Below, in pieces: positions 19,777 to 27,979 of a stretch of DNA of 64,000 nucleotides. Origin of the DNA: Streptococcus lutetiensis (GTDB lineage Bacteria; Bacillota; Bacilli; Lactobacillales; Streptococcaceae). The translations under genes were made by a program, and so were the position numbers. How positions within the stretch are numbered: position 1 is the first letter of the stretch; each line of letters opens with the position of its first letter. The notes beneath the pieces were generated by a model. The model was given only the letters and a program-made list of their open reading frames with translations. It was not told where the DNA came from and did no database searches. Location of the stretch: positions 1,302,001 to 1,366,000 of the forward strand of contig NZ_LS483403.1 of NCBI RefSeq assembly GCF_900475675.1, in the 5' to 3' direction.

Positions 19777-20322
19777 TTATTTTGAATAATTTACCTTCGT
19801 TACACAAAAATGCTGACTAGTGACCCAGCCACCAGGATATTTTTTATTATTTTGGAGACGTTCCATCTCTGTCATTCCGAGTTTTGTCAAAACACGAACT
19901 GAAGCCGGATTTTCAAGTGCACAAAAAGCATGTACTTTCTCAAATCCTAACACCTCAAAACAAAGTTCTAAAATTTTAGCGCTCGCTTCTGTGGCTAAAC
20001 CATGCCCCCAAAACTTTTTATTGATAATATAACCAATTTCTGCTTCTTTTCCATCTGACCAGTTCATTAAATCAACAGTCCCAATGAACTCTGAAATCTC
20101 TTTTCAGACAATTCCATATCGTCCCAGAGGACTCTTTAGATAAATATTTTCAATCACATTTTTAGTTTCTTCGATAGTTTGATTAGCTGGAAAACCCCAT
20201 TTAGTATTTTCAATATCTGACGTATAAGCAAACATTGTCTTTGCATCAGCCATTGTCACTGGAAGCAATAACAATCTCCATATCTCAAGCTCACTATGTT
20301 CTCTCAACTGTTTTTCAAGCAT
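19777..20322 (-). pseudogene. RimJ/RimL-type GNAT acetyltransferase, interrupted by TGA
   Basis: One frame of about 181 codons is broken only by TGA at 20104-20106. It reads MLEKQLREHSELEIWRLLLL before, and FIGTVDLMNW, EIGYIINKKFWGHGLATEA (acetyl-CoA loop) and FCALENPASVRVLTKLGM after. These are the standard motifs of N-acetyltransferases acting on ribosomal proteins or small molecules; the substrate is not predictable. A Met 4 codons upstream (20334) is an alternative start. It lies in the decayed block between ybeY and phoH. Confidence 0.8.
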
Positions 20323-20377
20323 TTTTCTCCTCAAACACTATTAAAAAAGCGACCTAAAACAGGTCAACTTAGTTATC

Positions 20378-20593
20378 TTACTTTTCTTTTGGACTCACCA
20401 TTCCTTCATCTATATGAGTTATCAAATCTTGGAAGTCACTAGCCAAATGTTTTGCCTGATCACCAAGATTTTTTAAAACATCGGCTTCAATTTCAGAATC
20501 CAAAGTCTTCAAATCGCTTTCTAGTCTTTCAGCTTAACTAGTCAACTTTTCACTCATCTTAGTCAACTTTTCAAGTGACGCACGATCACACAT
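20378..20593 (-). pseudogene. Small helical protein A, interrupted by TAA
   Basis: A 71-codon frame starts at ATG 20593 after GGAGGAG. It reads MCDRASLEKLTKMSEKLTS, then TAA at 20534-20536, then AERLESDLKTLDSEIEADVLK and AKHLASDFQDLITHIDEG. It is charged and predicted wholly helical, with no membrane segment. An ungapped alignment with the frame at 20768-20986 shows they are related, and the stop falls where the other has Gln. I do not recognise the family; small helical partners of type VII secretion substrates are one guess. Confidence 0.6.
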
Positions 20594-20767
20594 AATTCTC
20601 CTCCTAACAGGTAACTCTTTTTACATCACTGTCCTTTTCGAAAATACCTTGAACATTTCCAAGAACAATGCTTATAGTCTATTTTATCTAAAAAAGAGAA
20701 TTTTACTAGATTTTTTAGATAATATGGTATTTCTGCCCAAAAAATCCTAGCATACTATCAGTTTTTA

Positions 20768-20986
20768 CTAAATTCTTTTAGGTGTCATGTAAGACAATAA
20801 AGTTTGAAATTCGCAAGCTAAATCTTTAGCTTCTTCCCCAAATGTGGTAAAAAACTCTGAGCTATCCCCCTGATTAAATGATGAGAATTTATCTATCATT
20901 TTTAACTTTTGATTTAAGTCATCAGCCTGTTTTGACAATTAACTACTCATTTCAGAAAGGTTCTCAAATATCTCACGATTATCCAT
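20768..20986 (-). pseudogene. Small helical protein B, interrupted by TAA
   Basis: A 72-codon frame starts at ATG 20986, after AAAGGAGAAG. It reads MDNREIFENLSEMSS, then TAA at 20939-20941, then LSKQADDLNQKLKMIDKFSS and EEAKDLACEFQTLLSYMTPK. It aligns without gaps over the N-terminal half with the frame at 20378-20593 (shared M, S, L and A positions and the AKxLAxxFQxL end), but its stop is at codon 16, not 20, so the lesions are independent. Function unknown. Confidence 0.6.
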
Positions 20987-21118
20987 AAAACTTCTCCTTT
21001 GATATGCTTTAATCTATTTCTATCTTTGAAAATATCTTGAAAAATTTCAGTATACCTTATCTTACACCAGAAAACCACCTTAATAGAGAATTCGCAGATA
21101 TGAAAATCATTTTTTATC

Positions 21119-21145
21119 AAAAAAAGCCACATCTTGGTGTGACTT
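21119..21145 (-). terminator. Terminator after phoH
   Basis: A 7-bp stem with one wobble pair (AGTCACA with TGTGGCT) is followed by seven Ts on the minus strand. Confidence 0.7.
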
Positions 21146-21152
21146 GAAAATA

Positions 21153-22217
21153 TTATTTTTCCTCTTTGGTGCTAGCTGGCTGACCAATCGTTTCATAGCT
21201 AGCAAAGCCTGAGGTACTTGTGCTATCGATAACTTCTTTTTGATGGTGAGCAGTTTTGCGCTCGGCGTCTTTTTCATAAGCATTGATAATTTCAGCAACC
21301 ACAGGGTGGCGAACCACATCGCTCGCTGAGAAATGAACAAAATCAATTTGCTTGATGTGTTTTAGTTTCTCCGTCGCATCAATCAAACCAGATTTGACTT
21401 TCTTAGGTAAATCAATCTGACTGGTATCACCATTAATAATCATCTTAGAATTAAATCCAAGACGTGTCAAAAACATCTTCATTTGCATGATAGTTGTATT
21501 CTGTGCTTCATCAAGAATCACAAAAGCATCGTCAAGTGTTCGGCCACGCATATAAGCCAATGGTGCGATTTCAATAATATCACGCTCCATCAAACGTGTG
21601 GTTTGCTCTTTTCCTAAAATTTGGTAAAGAGCATCATAAACAGGACGAAGATAAGGATCAACTTTCTCTTTTAAATCACCTGGCAAAAATCCTAGACTTT
21701 CACCTGCTTCAACTGCTGGACGTGTCAAAATAATTCGCTTGACCTGACCACGTTTTAAAGCTGTAACTGCCCAAGTCACTGCCAAGAAAGTCTTACCAGT
21801 ACCTGCAGGACCAATACCAAAGACCACATCATGTGATTTGACACTGTCCGCATAAACTTTTTGTCCTAACGTTTTAACACGGATTGGTTTTCCAGAATTA
21901 TCTTTGATAATTTCTTCTTCATAAAGGGTAACAAATTTGTCAATAGAGCCATTTTGTGCCATTGAAAGAGCCGTTACTATATCAGATGTATTAACCAACA
22001 TACCACGAGAAACCAATACTAACAAAGCTTGAATGGTCACACGTGCTAATTCGACACTTTCTTTATCATCTCCTAAAATCTGCACTCGCTCTGTACGAGC
22101 ATGGATGATAACTCCTAGATTATCTTCGATTAACTTCAAATGACGTTCATTTGAGCCAAATAGCGCTAGCACATCATCAGGATGACTTAAGGTAATTTCA
22201 ACAGAATGCTCTTGCAA
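21153..22217 (-). CDS. phoH: PhoH-family ATPase
   Basis: This 354-residue protein has an N-terminal RNA-binding-like region and a PhoH ATPase domain with Walker A GPAGTGKT and Walker B VILDEAQN, followed by GDTSQIDLP. PhoH proteins are cytoplasmic ATPases linked to RNA metabolism; the exact role is unsettled. The C-terminal 30 residues are Ser/Thr-rich and probably disordered. It normally precedes ybeY; here 3 kb of pseudogenes lie between. Confidence 0.93.
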   Translation of the reverse strand: MQEHSVEITLSHPDDVLALFGSNERHLKLIEDNLGVIIHARTERVQILGDDKESVELARVTIQALLVLVSRGMLVNTSDIVTALSMAQNGSIDKFVTLYEEEIIKDNSGKPIRVKTLGQKVYADSVKSHDVVFGIGPAGTGKTFLAVTWAVTALKRGQVKRIILTRPAVEAGESLGFLPGDLKEKVDPYLRPVYDALYQILGKEQTTRLMERDIIEIAPLAYMRGRTLDDAFVILDEAQNTTIMQMKMFLTRLGFNSKMIINGDTSQIDLPKKVKSGLIDATEKLKHIKQIDFVHFSASDVVRHPVVAEIINAYEKDAERKTAHHQKEVIDSTSTSGFASYETIGQPASTKEEK

Positions 22218-22275
22218 ATAGAGTCCCTCTTTCTTTTGTATTTGATAAGTCTATTATAGCTTATTTAAAACAAAA

Positions 22276-22295
22276 AATCACGACTTACCGTGATT
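22276..22295 (-). terminator. Terminator after yozE
   Basis: A 7-bp stem (AATCACG with CGTGATT) and 6-base loop is followed by Ts on the minus strand. Confidence 0.65.
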
Positions 22296-22322
22296 TCCTT
22301 TTTTATTTGAATCTAGCCATCA

Positions 22323-22538
22323 TTAATGCGCCAAATAATCTTCCCAAATTTTATCAAATTCACTGAGATTAAAAGCAAAGCTAGCCTCATCTTCCAAATA
22401 GCGACTAATGGTTTCAAAATCATCAGTGTGCTTTGGAAAAGTGGTATCTTCAAAAACAAGATCAGCTAAAATCGCTACTGGTTCATGACTTTTTGGGTTA
22501 CGTTGCGTCATTAACCAAGTGTAAAATGACTTTCTCAT
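22323..22538 (-). CDS. YozE-family protein (UPF0346)
   Basis: This 71-residue protein, [20 protein letters not shown].., belongs to the YozE SAM-like family, which is widespread in Firmicutes and of unknown function. ATG 22538 overlaps the msrA stop as ATGA, which argues for this start over a TTG two codons upstream. It is the second gene of an msrA-yozE operon. Confidence 0.9.
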   Translation of the reverse strand: MRKSFYTWLMTQRNPKSHEPVAILADLVFEDTTFPKHTDDFETISRYLEDEASFAFNLSEFDKIWEDYLAH

Positions 22539-23044
22539 TGCCAATTCTCCTCTAAAAATGCATGTCTGATAGCGCTACTTTCAGCGTAGTGTTCAGGATT
22601 TTTCTTGTAAAAACCTTGGTGATAATCTTCTGCCACATAAAATGATTGCACTGGCTCAATCGCTGTGACAATCAGATCTTTGAATCGACCTGAAGCTTGC
22701 AATGCTGCTTTTGAGGCTTCAGCAATCTCTTTTTGACGGTCATCACTGTAAAAAATAACAGGACGATAATTGTCACCACGATCTTCAAATTGCCCAAAAG
22801 CATCGGTTGGATCAGTCTGTGCCCAATAAATCTCTACCAAATCACCATAAGAGATTTTTTCTTCATCAAAAATAATCTCAACCGCTTCTGTATGTCCAGT
22901 TTCATGTGCCTTAACTTGCTCATAAGTTGGATTTTCCACATGCCCACCAGTATATCCTGAACGGACTGATAAAATACCATCTTGTTCTTCAAATGGTTGC
23001 ACCATGCACCAGAAACAACCACCCGCAAAAATCGCACGTTCCAT
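22535..23044 (-). CDS. msrA: Peptide methionine sulfoxide reductase A
   Basis: This 169-residue cytoplasmic enzyme reduces methionine-S-sulfoxide. The catalytic motif GCFWC lies at residues 9-13, with [16 protein letters not shown] and [16 protein letters not shown] also conserved. It appears to be the single-domain MsrA form without MsrB. It is coupled to yozE downstream. It is one of the few intact oxidative-damage genes here, in contrast to the broken ferritin-like/disulfide reductase locus. Confidence 0.96.
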   Translation of the reverse strand: MERAIFAGGCFWCMVQPFEEQDGILSVRSGYTGGHVENPTYEQVKAHETGHTEAVEIIFDEEKISYGDLVEIYWAQTDPTDAFGQFEDRGDNYRPVIFYSDDRQKEIAEASKAALQASGRFKDLIVTAIEPVQSFYVAEDYHQGFYKKNPEHYAESSAIRHAFLEENWQ

Positions 23045-23080
23045 TCTTTAACCTCCAAAGTATAGTGAATATATTATAGC

Positions 23081-23107
23081 AAAAAAATGTCCGGTGGACA
23101 TTTTTTT
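23081..23107. terminator. A/T-flanked hairpin upstream of msrA
   Basis: TGTCC and GGACA around GGT are flanked by seven As and seven Ts, so it could terminate in either direction. It lies between the XRE pseudogene and msrA. Confidence 0.7.
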
Positions 23108-23165
23108 CACGAGCTTAAAAATTAAAAAACGCCCGAAAAAATCGAGAGCACTTGTAAGATAAAAA

Positions 23166-23187
23166 AAGTACCTCATACGAGGTACTT
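23166..23187 (-). terminator. Terminator after the XRE pseudogene
   Basis: A 9-bp perfect stem (AAGTACCTC with GAGGTACTT) with an ATAC loop is followed by Ts on the minus strand. Confidence 0.8.
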
Positions 23188-23203
23188 ATAGTATAACACA
23201 TTG

Positions 23204-23395
23204 TTAGACTCCTTTTTGAAGTCCTTTTGAAAATGTTGTTAATTCACTAGCAACTCTTAATGTTAAGTTTTCTAGTTTAGTTTTGCCATTTTTTAAATTT
23301 TAAATTTTAGATTGCGCTATGCCAGTTTCTTTTACTATGCGGTATTGCGTCATATGCTCTAAAAACCATTCAATGTCTTTACTATTTGCTTCCAT
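23204..23395 (-). pseudogene. Small XRE-type helix-turn-helix protein, interrupted by TAA
   Basis: A 63-codon frame from ATG 23395 reads MEANSKDIEWFLEHMTQYRI, VKETGIAQSKI, then TAA at 23300-23302, then NLKNGKTKLENLTLRVASEL. GIAQSKIxNLKNGKTKLENL is the recognition segment of a Cro/CI-like helix-turn-helix; TCA (Ser) to TAA would fit. The stop separates the two halves of the DNA-binding motif, so the protein should not work. No partner gene is visible. An AGGAGGAT sequence precedes the start. Confidence 0.7.
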
Positions 23396-23494
23396 TCAAT
23401 CCTCCTTAGAACTAATTAACTTAAGAATTATTTTGAAATCAAGTTTTTACGAAACTATTGATTCCTATCTCAGTTATAAAACTCGATACAAAAA

Positions 23495-23529
23495 AGACCA
23501 CAGCTTTGCTTAAGGTATCGCTGTAATCT
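23495..23529 (-). terminator. Terminator after cvfB
   Basis: A 10-bp stem with two wobble pairs (AGATTACAGC with GCTGTGGTCT on the minus strand) and a 15-base loop is followed by six Ts. Confidence 0.65.
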
Positions 23530-23537
23530 TTTCATGT

Positions 23538-24404
23538 TTAATCCTCGTTTTCGATTAATTCTGTACCGAATTGGTCTTGTTTCACTTTGCGTGCTTTCAT
23601 CAAGCCACCAAGTGCTTTTTTAAATTGACCTTTAGAAATACCAAATGTTGATTTGATATCTGCTGGAGATGATTTATCGTTTAGTGTCATAAAACCACCA
23701 TTTGATTGCAAATAAGTCAAAATCATTTGTGAATCATTTTCAAGCATTTCAAATGAACGTGGTTTTAATGACAAGTTAAGGGTGCGGTCAACTTCACGGA
23801 ATCCAATCACACGTGCAGTTACTTCTTCACCCAGACGTGGTTCCGCGTAACGCTCACTCGGATGAATAAAGCCAAGCATGTTGTTATCTGGCAAGTAAAC
23901 AAATGTTCCAGATAATTTCAAACGGTAAACAATGGCACGCAATTTTTCATTTTGCATGTTATTGTAAGCTGGTCCAGCCATTTTTTGGAAAACTTCAGGT
24001 TGCGCTGGAATTGCCCATATACGGTCTTTTTTATCCACGTCAAGGTGAACATAAAGTTTATCACCTTTTTTAGGCCAAAGTTCTTTCATATCAGGCAAGA
24101 CATCAAGTGACACAACAAATTGTTTGTCAGCAAGTCCTGTATCCAAAAAGACACCTAAATCGCGGCGAAGTTCTGTGACAACACCCCAACCGTAGCTAGT
24201 ACGAGTTGTGGCAACTTCTGCTGTTGTCATACGAGCTTTTTGGTGCATATCAGTGTAGACAAATCCTTTGACCATGTCACCAATCTTATGCTCACCCTCA
24301 GCCTTATCTAACATGAAAGTCACGCCATCTTTTTGTACAAAATACGCTTTCGCATTTTCGTCAATCACAAGTCCTGTGATGACAGTGGCAAGTAAATTAT
24401 TCAT
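23538..24404 (-). CDS. cvfB: CvfB-type RNA-binding protein (S1 domains)
   Basis: This 288-residue protein has several S1-like beta-barrel domains (for example GDMVKGFVYTDMHQKARM and LGEEVTARVIGFREVDRTLN) and a C-terminal winged helix (GFMTLNDKSSPADIKSTFGI, SKGQFKKALGGL). CvfB binds RNA and influences virulence gene expression in staphylococci; its role in streptococci is less defined. It follows frr on the same strand, probably in the pyrH-frr-cvfB operon. The start at 24404 follows AAGGAAGAA. Confidence 0.9.
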   Translation of the reverse strand: MNNLLATVITGLVIDENAKAYFVQKDGVTFMLDKAEGEHKIGDMVKGFVYTDMHQKARMTTAEVATTRTSYGWGVVTELRRDLGVFLDTGLADKQFVVSLDVLPDMKELWPKKGDKLYVHLDVDKKDRIWAIPAQPEVFQKMAGPAYNNMQNEKLRAIVYRLKLSGTFVYLPDNNMLGFIHPSERYAEPRLGEEVTARVIGFREVDRTLNLSLKPRSFEMLENDSQMILTYLQSNGGFMTLNDKSSPADIKSTFGISKGQFKKALGGLMKARKVKQDQFGTELIENED

Positions 24405-24464
24405 TTATTCTTCCTTTATAAAAGGGAGTGGACAGTCCACCCCCCTAACCTTTTTTCTTACTGA

Positions 24465-25022
24465 TTAGACTTCAAGCAATTCTTTTTCTTTGTTTGCTGT
24501 CATAGTGTCAATATGTTTAACAGCTTCATCTGTTGCTTTTTGAATGTCTTTTTCAAGAACTTTCAATTCGTCTTCAGTGATTTCTTTAGCTTTTTCTTGT
24601 TTTTTAGCTTCGTCCATAGCATCACGACGAATGTTACGGATAGCAACTTTAGCATTTTCACCGACTTTTTTAACGTCTTTAGCAAGTGCTTTACGAGTTT
24701 CTTCTGTAAGGGCAGGAATAACCAAGCGGATTACTGAACCGTCATTAGCAGGGTTAATACCAAGGTCTGAAGCATTGATTGCGTGTTCGATATCTTTCAA
24801 TGATGATTTATCAAATGGAGAAATCAAAAGAACACGTGCTTCTGGAACTGTGATAGAAGCCAATTGGTTAAGTGGTGTCATTGCACCGTAGTATTCAACT
24901 TGGATACGGTCCAAAAGAGATGCATTTGCACGACCAGCACGAATTGAAGCAAATTCACGTGCTAATGAGCTGTGTGATTGTTCAAAGCGTTCTTTAGCTT
25001 TTTCGATAATAGCATTAGCCAT
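24465..25022 (-). CDS. frr: Ribosome recycling factor
   Basis: This 185-residue protein, with [20 protein letters not shown] and the C-terminal helix bundle ([20 protein letters not shown]), splits post-termination ribosomes with EF-G. It lies 55 bases after pyrH, the conserved arrangement. Confidence 0.97.
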   Translation of the reverse strand: MANAIIEKAKERFEQSHSSLAREFASIRAGRANASLLDRIQVEYYGAMTPLNQLASITVPEARVLLISPFDKSSLKDIEHAINASDLGINPANDGSVIRLVIPALTEETRKALAKDVKKVGENAKVAIRNIRRDAMDEAKKQEKAKEITEDELKVLEKDIQKATDEAVKHIDTMTANKEKELLEV

Positions 25023-25077
25023 AAATAGTATTAGTCCTCATTTCTTGTTTTTTGGGAAATAGCAGAGCTGACAATTA

Positions 25078-25812
25078 TTAGTCGTGGTGTTCAGCTTTAT
25101 TTGAAACGGTTGTACCGATAGCTTCACCAAAGACAACACGTTTAATATTACCAGCTTGGTTCATGTTAAAGACAACCAAGTCAATATCGTTGTCCATTGA
25201 AAGTGTTGATGCAGTTGCGTCCATGATTTTAAGACCACGTTTAATCACTTCACCGTGTGTCAATTCATCAAATTTGACAGCATTAGCATCTTTCTTAGGA
25301 TCGGCGTTATAAACACCGTCAACACCATTTTTAGCCATCAAGATAGCTTCAGCGTCGATTTCAGCGGCACGAAGAGCAGCTGTTGTATCAGTTGAGAAGT
25401 AAGGTGAGCCGATACCAGCAGCAAAAATCACGATGCGATTTTTTTCAAGGTGACGAAGCGCACGACCACGGATGTATGGTTCAGCAACGTTTTGCATTGG
25501 GATTGATGTTTGAACACGTGTATCAACACTATTTTGTTGAAGGCTATCAGCCATAACAAGAGCGTTCATAACTGTTCCAAGCATACCTGTGTAGTCAGCT
25601 TGAACACGGTCCATACCAGCTGCAGCAGCTGGTTCACCACGCCAAAGGTTTCCACCACCAATAACCAAAGCAATTTCTACACCTGAACTATGTACTTCAG
25701 CAATTTCTTTTGCGATAGTTTTAACAGTTTCAATGTCGATTCCGACACCTTTTTCACCAGCTAACGCTTCACCAGATAATTTAATTAAAATACGTTTATA
25801 CTTAGGTTCCAC
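25078..25812 (-). CDS. pyrH: UMP kinase
   Basis: This 244-residue amino-acid-kinase-fold enzyme converts UMP to UDP. It shows [21 protein letters not shown] and the nucleotide site [16 protein letters not shown]. It heads the pyrH-frr-cvfB group. An 8-bp perfect inverted repeat (CAAAATTC..GAATTTTG, 25872-25890) lies about 60 bases upstream of the start, within the probable promoter region. Confidence 0.97.
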   Translation of the reverse strand: MEPKYKRILIKLSGEALAGEKGVGIDIETVKTIAKEIAEVHSSGVEIALVIGGGNLWRGEPAAAAGMDRVQADYTGMLGTVMNALVMADSLQQNSVDTRVQTSIPMQNVAEPYIRGRALRHLEKNRIVIFAAGIGSPYFSTDTTAALRAAEIDAEAILMAKNGVDGVYNADPKKDANAVKFDELTHGEVIKRGLKIMDATASTLSMDNDIDLVVFNMNQAGNIKRVVFGEAIGTTVSNKAEHHD

Positions 25813-25977
25813 TTCAAGTTACTCCTTTTTTTATCTTTATTATTTTAACATAATTTGCCTATTTTACCTAGCAAAATTCGTTGAATTTTGAAAGATTAAA
25901 AACAGGTCAACCATGTGATTCAAATAGATAAATCATTTCCCTTTTCATTGCATTAGAAAGACCACACAGCCCATAAA

Positions 25978-26006
25978 AAGAATCCGTTTCAAAGAAACGG
26001 ATTCTT
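25978..26006 (-). terminator. Terminator after rplA
   Basis: A 13-bp perfect stem (25978-25990 with 25994-26006) with a 3-base loop is followed by A/T-rich sequence on the minus strand. Confidence 0.8.
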
Positions 26007-26020
26007 CATTAATGTATCAA

Positions 26021-26710
26021 TTAAAATGAGCTTGGATCTACTTTGATACCTACACCTTGTGTAGTAGTGATTGACAAGTTAGTCATGTAAGTACCTTTAG
26101 CAGTGGCTGGTTTAGATTTAACCATAACTTCGTGGATAGCTTTGAAGTTTTCAACCAATTTGTCTGCGTCGAATGATACTTTACCGATGATAGCTTGTAC
26201 GTTACCTGCTTTGTCAGCACGGTAAGTGATTTTACCACCTTTAGATTCTTCAACTGCTTTAGCAACGTCCATAGTTACTGTACCAGTTTTAGGGTTTGGC
26301 ATAAGGTTACGAGGTCCAAGGACACGTCCAAGACGTCCAACGATAGCCATCATGTCTGGTGTAGCGATAACTACGTCAAAGTCAAGCCAACCGTCGTTGA
26401 TTTTAGCAACAAGATCGTCTTCACCAACGAAGTCTGCACCAGCAGCTTTAGCTTCTTCAGCTTTAGCACCACGTGCGAATACAAGAACACGTTGTGTTTT
26501 ACCAGTACCGTTTGGCAATACCATTGCACCACGGATTTGTTGGTCTGCTTTACGAACGTCAATGTTAAGTTTGTATGCAACTTCTACAGATGCATCAAAT
26601 TTTGCGAAGTTAGTTTCTTTTGCAAGAGCTACAGCTTCTTCTACGCTGTAAGCTTTAGTGCTGTCGATTTTTTCAAGTGCAGCACGCATTTGTTTGCTTT
26701 TTTTAGCCAT
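26021..26710 (-). CDS. rplA: 50S ribosomal protein L1
   Basis: This 229-residue protein binds the 23S rRNA L1 stalk and represses translation of its own operon. Typical segments are [20 protein letters not shown] and the C-terminal [16 protein letters not shown]. It follows rplK by 155 bases. That spacer holds an L1-stalk-like RNA motif. Confidence 0.98.
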   Translation of the reverse strand: MAKKSKQMRAALEKIDSTKAYSVEEAVALAKETNFAKFDASVEVAYKLNIDVRKADQQIRGAMVLPNGTGKTQRVLVFARGAKAEEAKAAGADFVGEDDLVAKINDGWLDFDVVIATPDMMAIVGRLGRVLGPRNLMPNPKTGTVTMDVAKAVEESKGGKITYRADKAGNVQAIIGKVSFDADKLVENFKAIHEVMVKSKPATAKGTYMTNLSITTTQGVGIKVDPSSF

Positions 26711-26752
26711 TTAAAATTCTCCTTGTAATGTGGTCATATCGATTTGATTTAA

Positions 26753-26773
26753 AATCTCCCACGTCACTCATCA
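26753..26773 (-). promoter_or_regulatory. L1-binding-like mRNA motif before rplA
   Basis: On the minus strand the rplA leader contains TGATGAGTGACGTGGGAGAT, similar to the 23S rRNA L1-binding loop with GUGGGAG. It sits 43 bases before the rplA start and is a candidate site for L1 feedback. Confidence 0.5.
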
Positions 26774-26865
26774 AATTACGATGAAGTCTTGCGGGTCTAG
26801 CGTGAATTAATCTCAACGGTACAGTGTGTTTACCTCAATTAATCCACTAATTGGGTTGCTATTGA

Positions 26866-27291
26866 TTAATCAACAACAGTGAATCCCATAGAACGAGCAG
26901 TACCTTCAATCATACGCATTGCAGATTCAACATTTGCAGCGTTTAAGTCTGGCATTTTAGTTTCAGCAATTTCTTGTACTTGTGCACGAGTAACTGTTGC
27001 AACTTTAGTTGTGTTAGGTGTTCCTGAACCTTTTTCAACACCTGCAGCTTTTTTCAAAAGAACTGAAGCTGGTGGTGTTTTAGTTACGAAATCAAATGAT
27101 TTGTCTTCATATACTGAGATAACAACTGGGATGATCATACCAGCTTGATCAGCTGTACGAGCGTTAAATTCTTTAGTGAATCCCATGATGTTGATACCTG
27201 CTTGACCAAGAGCTGGTCCAACCGGTGGAGCTGGTGTAGCTTTACCAGCAGGAATTTGAAGTTTAACAACTTTTTCGACTTTTTTAGCCAT
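26866..27291 (-). CDS. rplK: 50S ribosomal protein L11
   Basis: This 141-residue protein, with [20 protein letters not shown] and ending MGFTVVD, forms the GTPase-associated stalk base with 23S rRNA and is needed for RelA-type signalling. It is the first gene of the rplK-rplA operon, with AGGAGG 10 bases before the start. Its leader carries an L1-type motif next to a small hairpin. Confidence 0.98.
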   Translation of the reverse strand: MAKKVEKVVKLQIPAGKATPAPPVGPALGQAGINIMGFTKEFNARTADQAGMIIPVVISVYEDKSFDFVTKTPPASVLLKKAAGVEKGSGTPNTTKVATVTRAQVQEIAETKMPDLNAANVESAMRMIEGTARSMGFTVVD

Positions 27292-27336
27292 TTATAAAAT
27301 CCTCCTGTTGTGGTTTTGGCGGTAATTAAGATTTTT

Positions 27337-27365
27337 ACCTCCCACAGATATGCTCAATAGCATAC
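27337..27365 (-). promoter_or_regulatory. L1-type leader upstream of rplK
   Basis: On the minus strand a 6-bp hairpin (TATGCT-ATTG-AGCATA) is followed at once by TCTGTGGGAGGT, again resembling the L1-binding region of 23S rRNA. The same GTGGGAG occurs before rplA. It is the classical place for L1 autoregulation of this operon. Confidence 0.6.
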
Positions 27366-27592
27366 TCATTAATTATACATTATTTTAGAGAAAAGGCAAG
27401 GAATTTGCATCAAATATTTTCTAAAAAATACTTGATATGACAAGTTTTAGCTTAGTTTTTAAAAGCAAGTACTTTCAACTTTTTGATTCGGCTAAATTTC
27501 CTTTACTAGCTTGATCAAAAATTTAAAAGTATTTTTCAAGAAAAATCTTCTAATCATTTACTTCTTCAAACTTTCAGTATAAAATATAAGAC

Positions 27593-27946
27593 ATGATGAT
27601 GTACAAAATATTTTCCTTTTCTTTTATCTTTTTAACACCTATTTTTGCCTATATTCTTGTTAAATTTTTCAATTTAAATCGTTTTGGGATTCTCTTTACT
27701 GACCTTGCTTTCCCGCTTTTTGCTTTTGAAATTGCTCTTGTAGTCAGTAAATTTTTAGATAGTAGTGTTTTCTTTTACTATTTAATCTGTTTATCTTTGC
27801 TGGCACTTACCTTAACCGCATTTTTCTTAAAGAGAAATCACTCATTTTCTTACCGTCGTTTTGGTAAATTTTTCTGGCGTTCAGGTTTTATCGTCACATT
27901 TATTTTTTACATTATTGTTTTAATTTTAGTTTTTACACTTGCATAA
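27593..27946 (+). CDS. DUF3397 family membrane protein
   Basis: This 117-residue, very hydrophobic protein has four predicted membrane helices and a basic loop (LKRNHSFSYRRFGKFFWR) before the last. It matches DUF3397, a lactobacillales family of unknown function. A second Met two codons in is equally possible as start. It is convergent with ftsK and shares a terminator with it; rplK is divergent upstream. The 300-base rplK-DUF3397 spacer otherwise shows only AT-rich promoter sequence. Confidence 0.8.
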   Translation: MMMYKIFSFSFIFLTPIFAYILVKFFNLNRFGILFTDLAFPLFAFEIALVVSKFLDSSVFFYYLICLSLLALTLTAFFLKRNHSFSYRRFGKFFWRSGFIVTFIFYIIVLILVFTLA

Positions 27947-27948
27947 TA

Positions 27949-27976
27949 AAAACGTTAACCTTCTGGCTAACGTTTT
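27949..27976. terminator. Bidirectional terminator between DUF3397 gene and ftsK
   Basis: AAAACGTTAACC pairs with GGCTAACGTTTT apart from one mismatch, with a TTCT loop and T runs on both sides. Confidence 0.8.
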
Positions 27977-27979
27977 TTA

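Noticed and set aside
20378..20986. Type VII secretion locus
   Set aside because: The two small helical proteins resemble such partners only in size and helix content. No WXG motif, LXG toxin or secretion ATPase is present.
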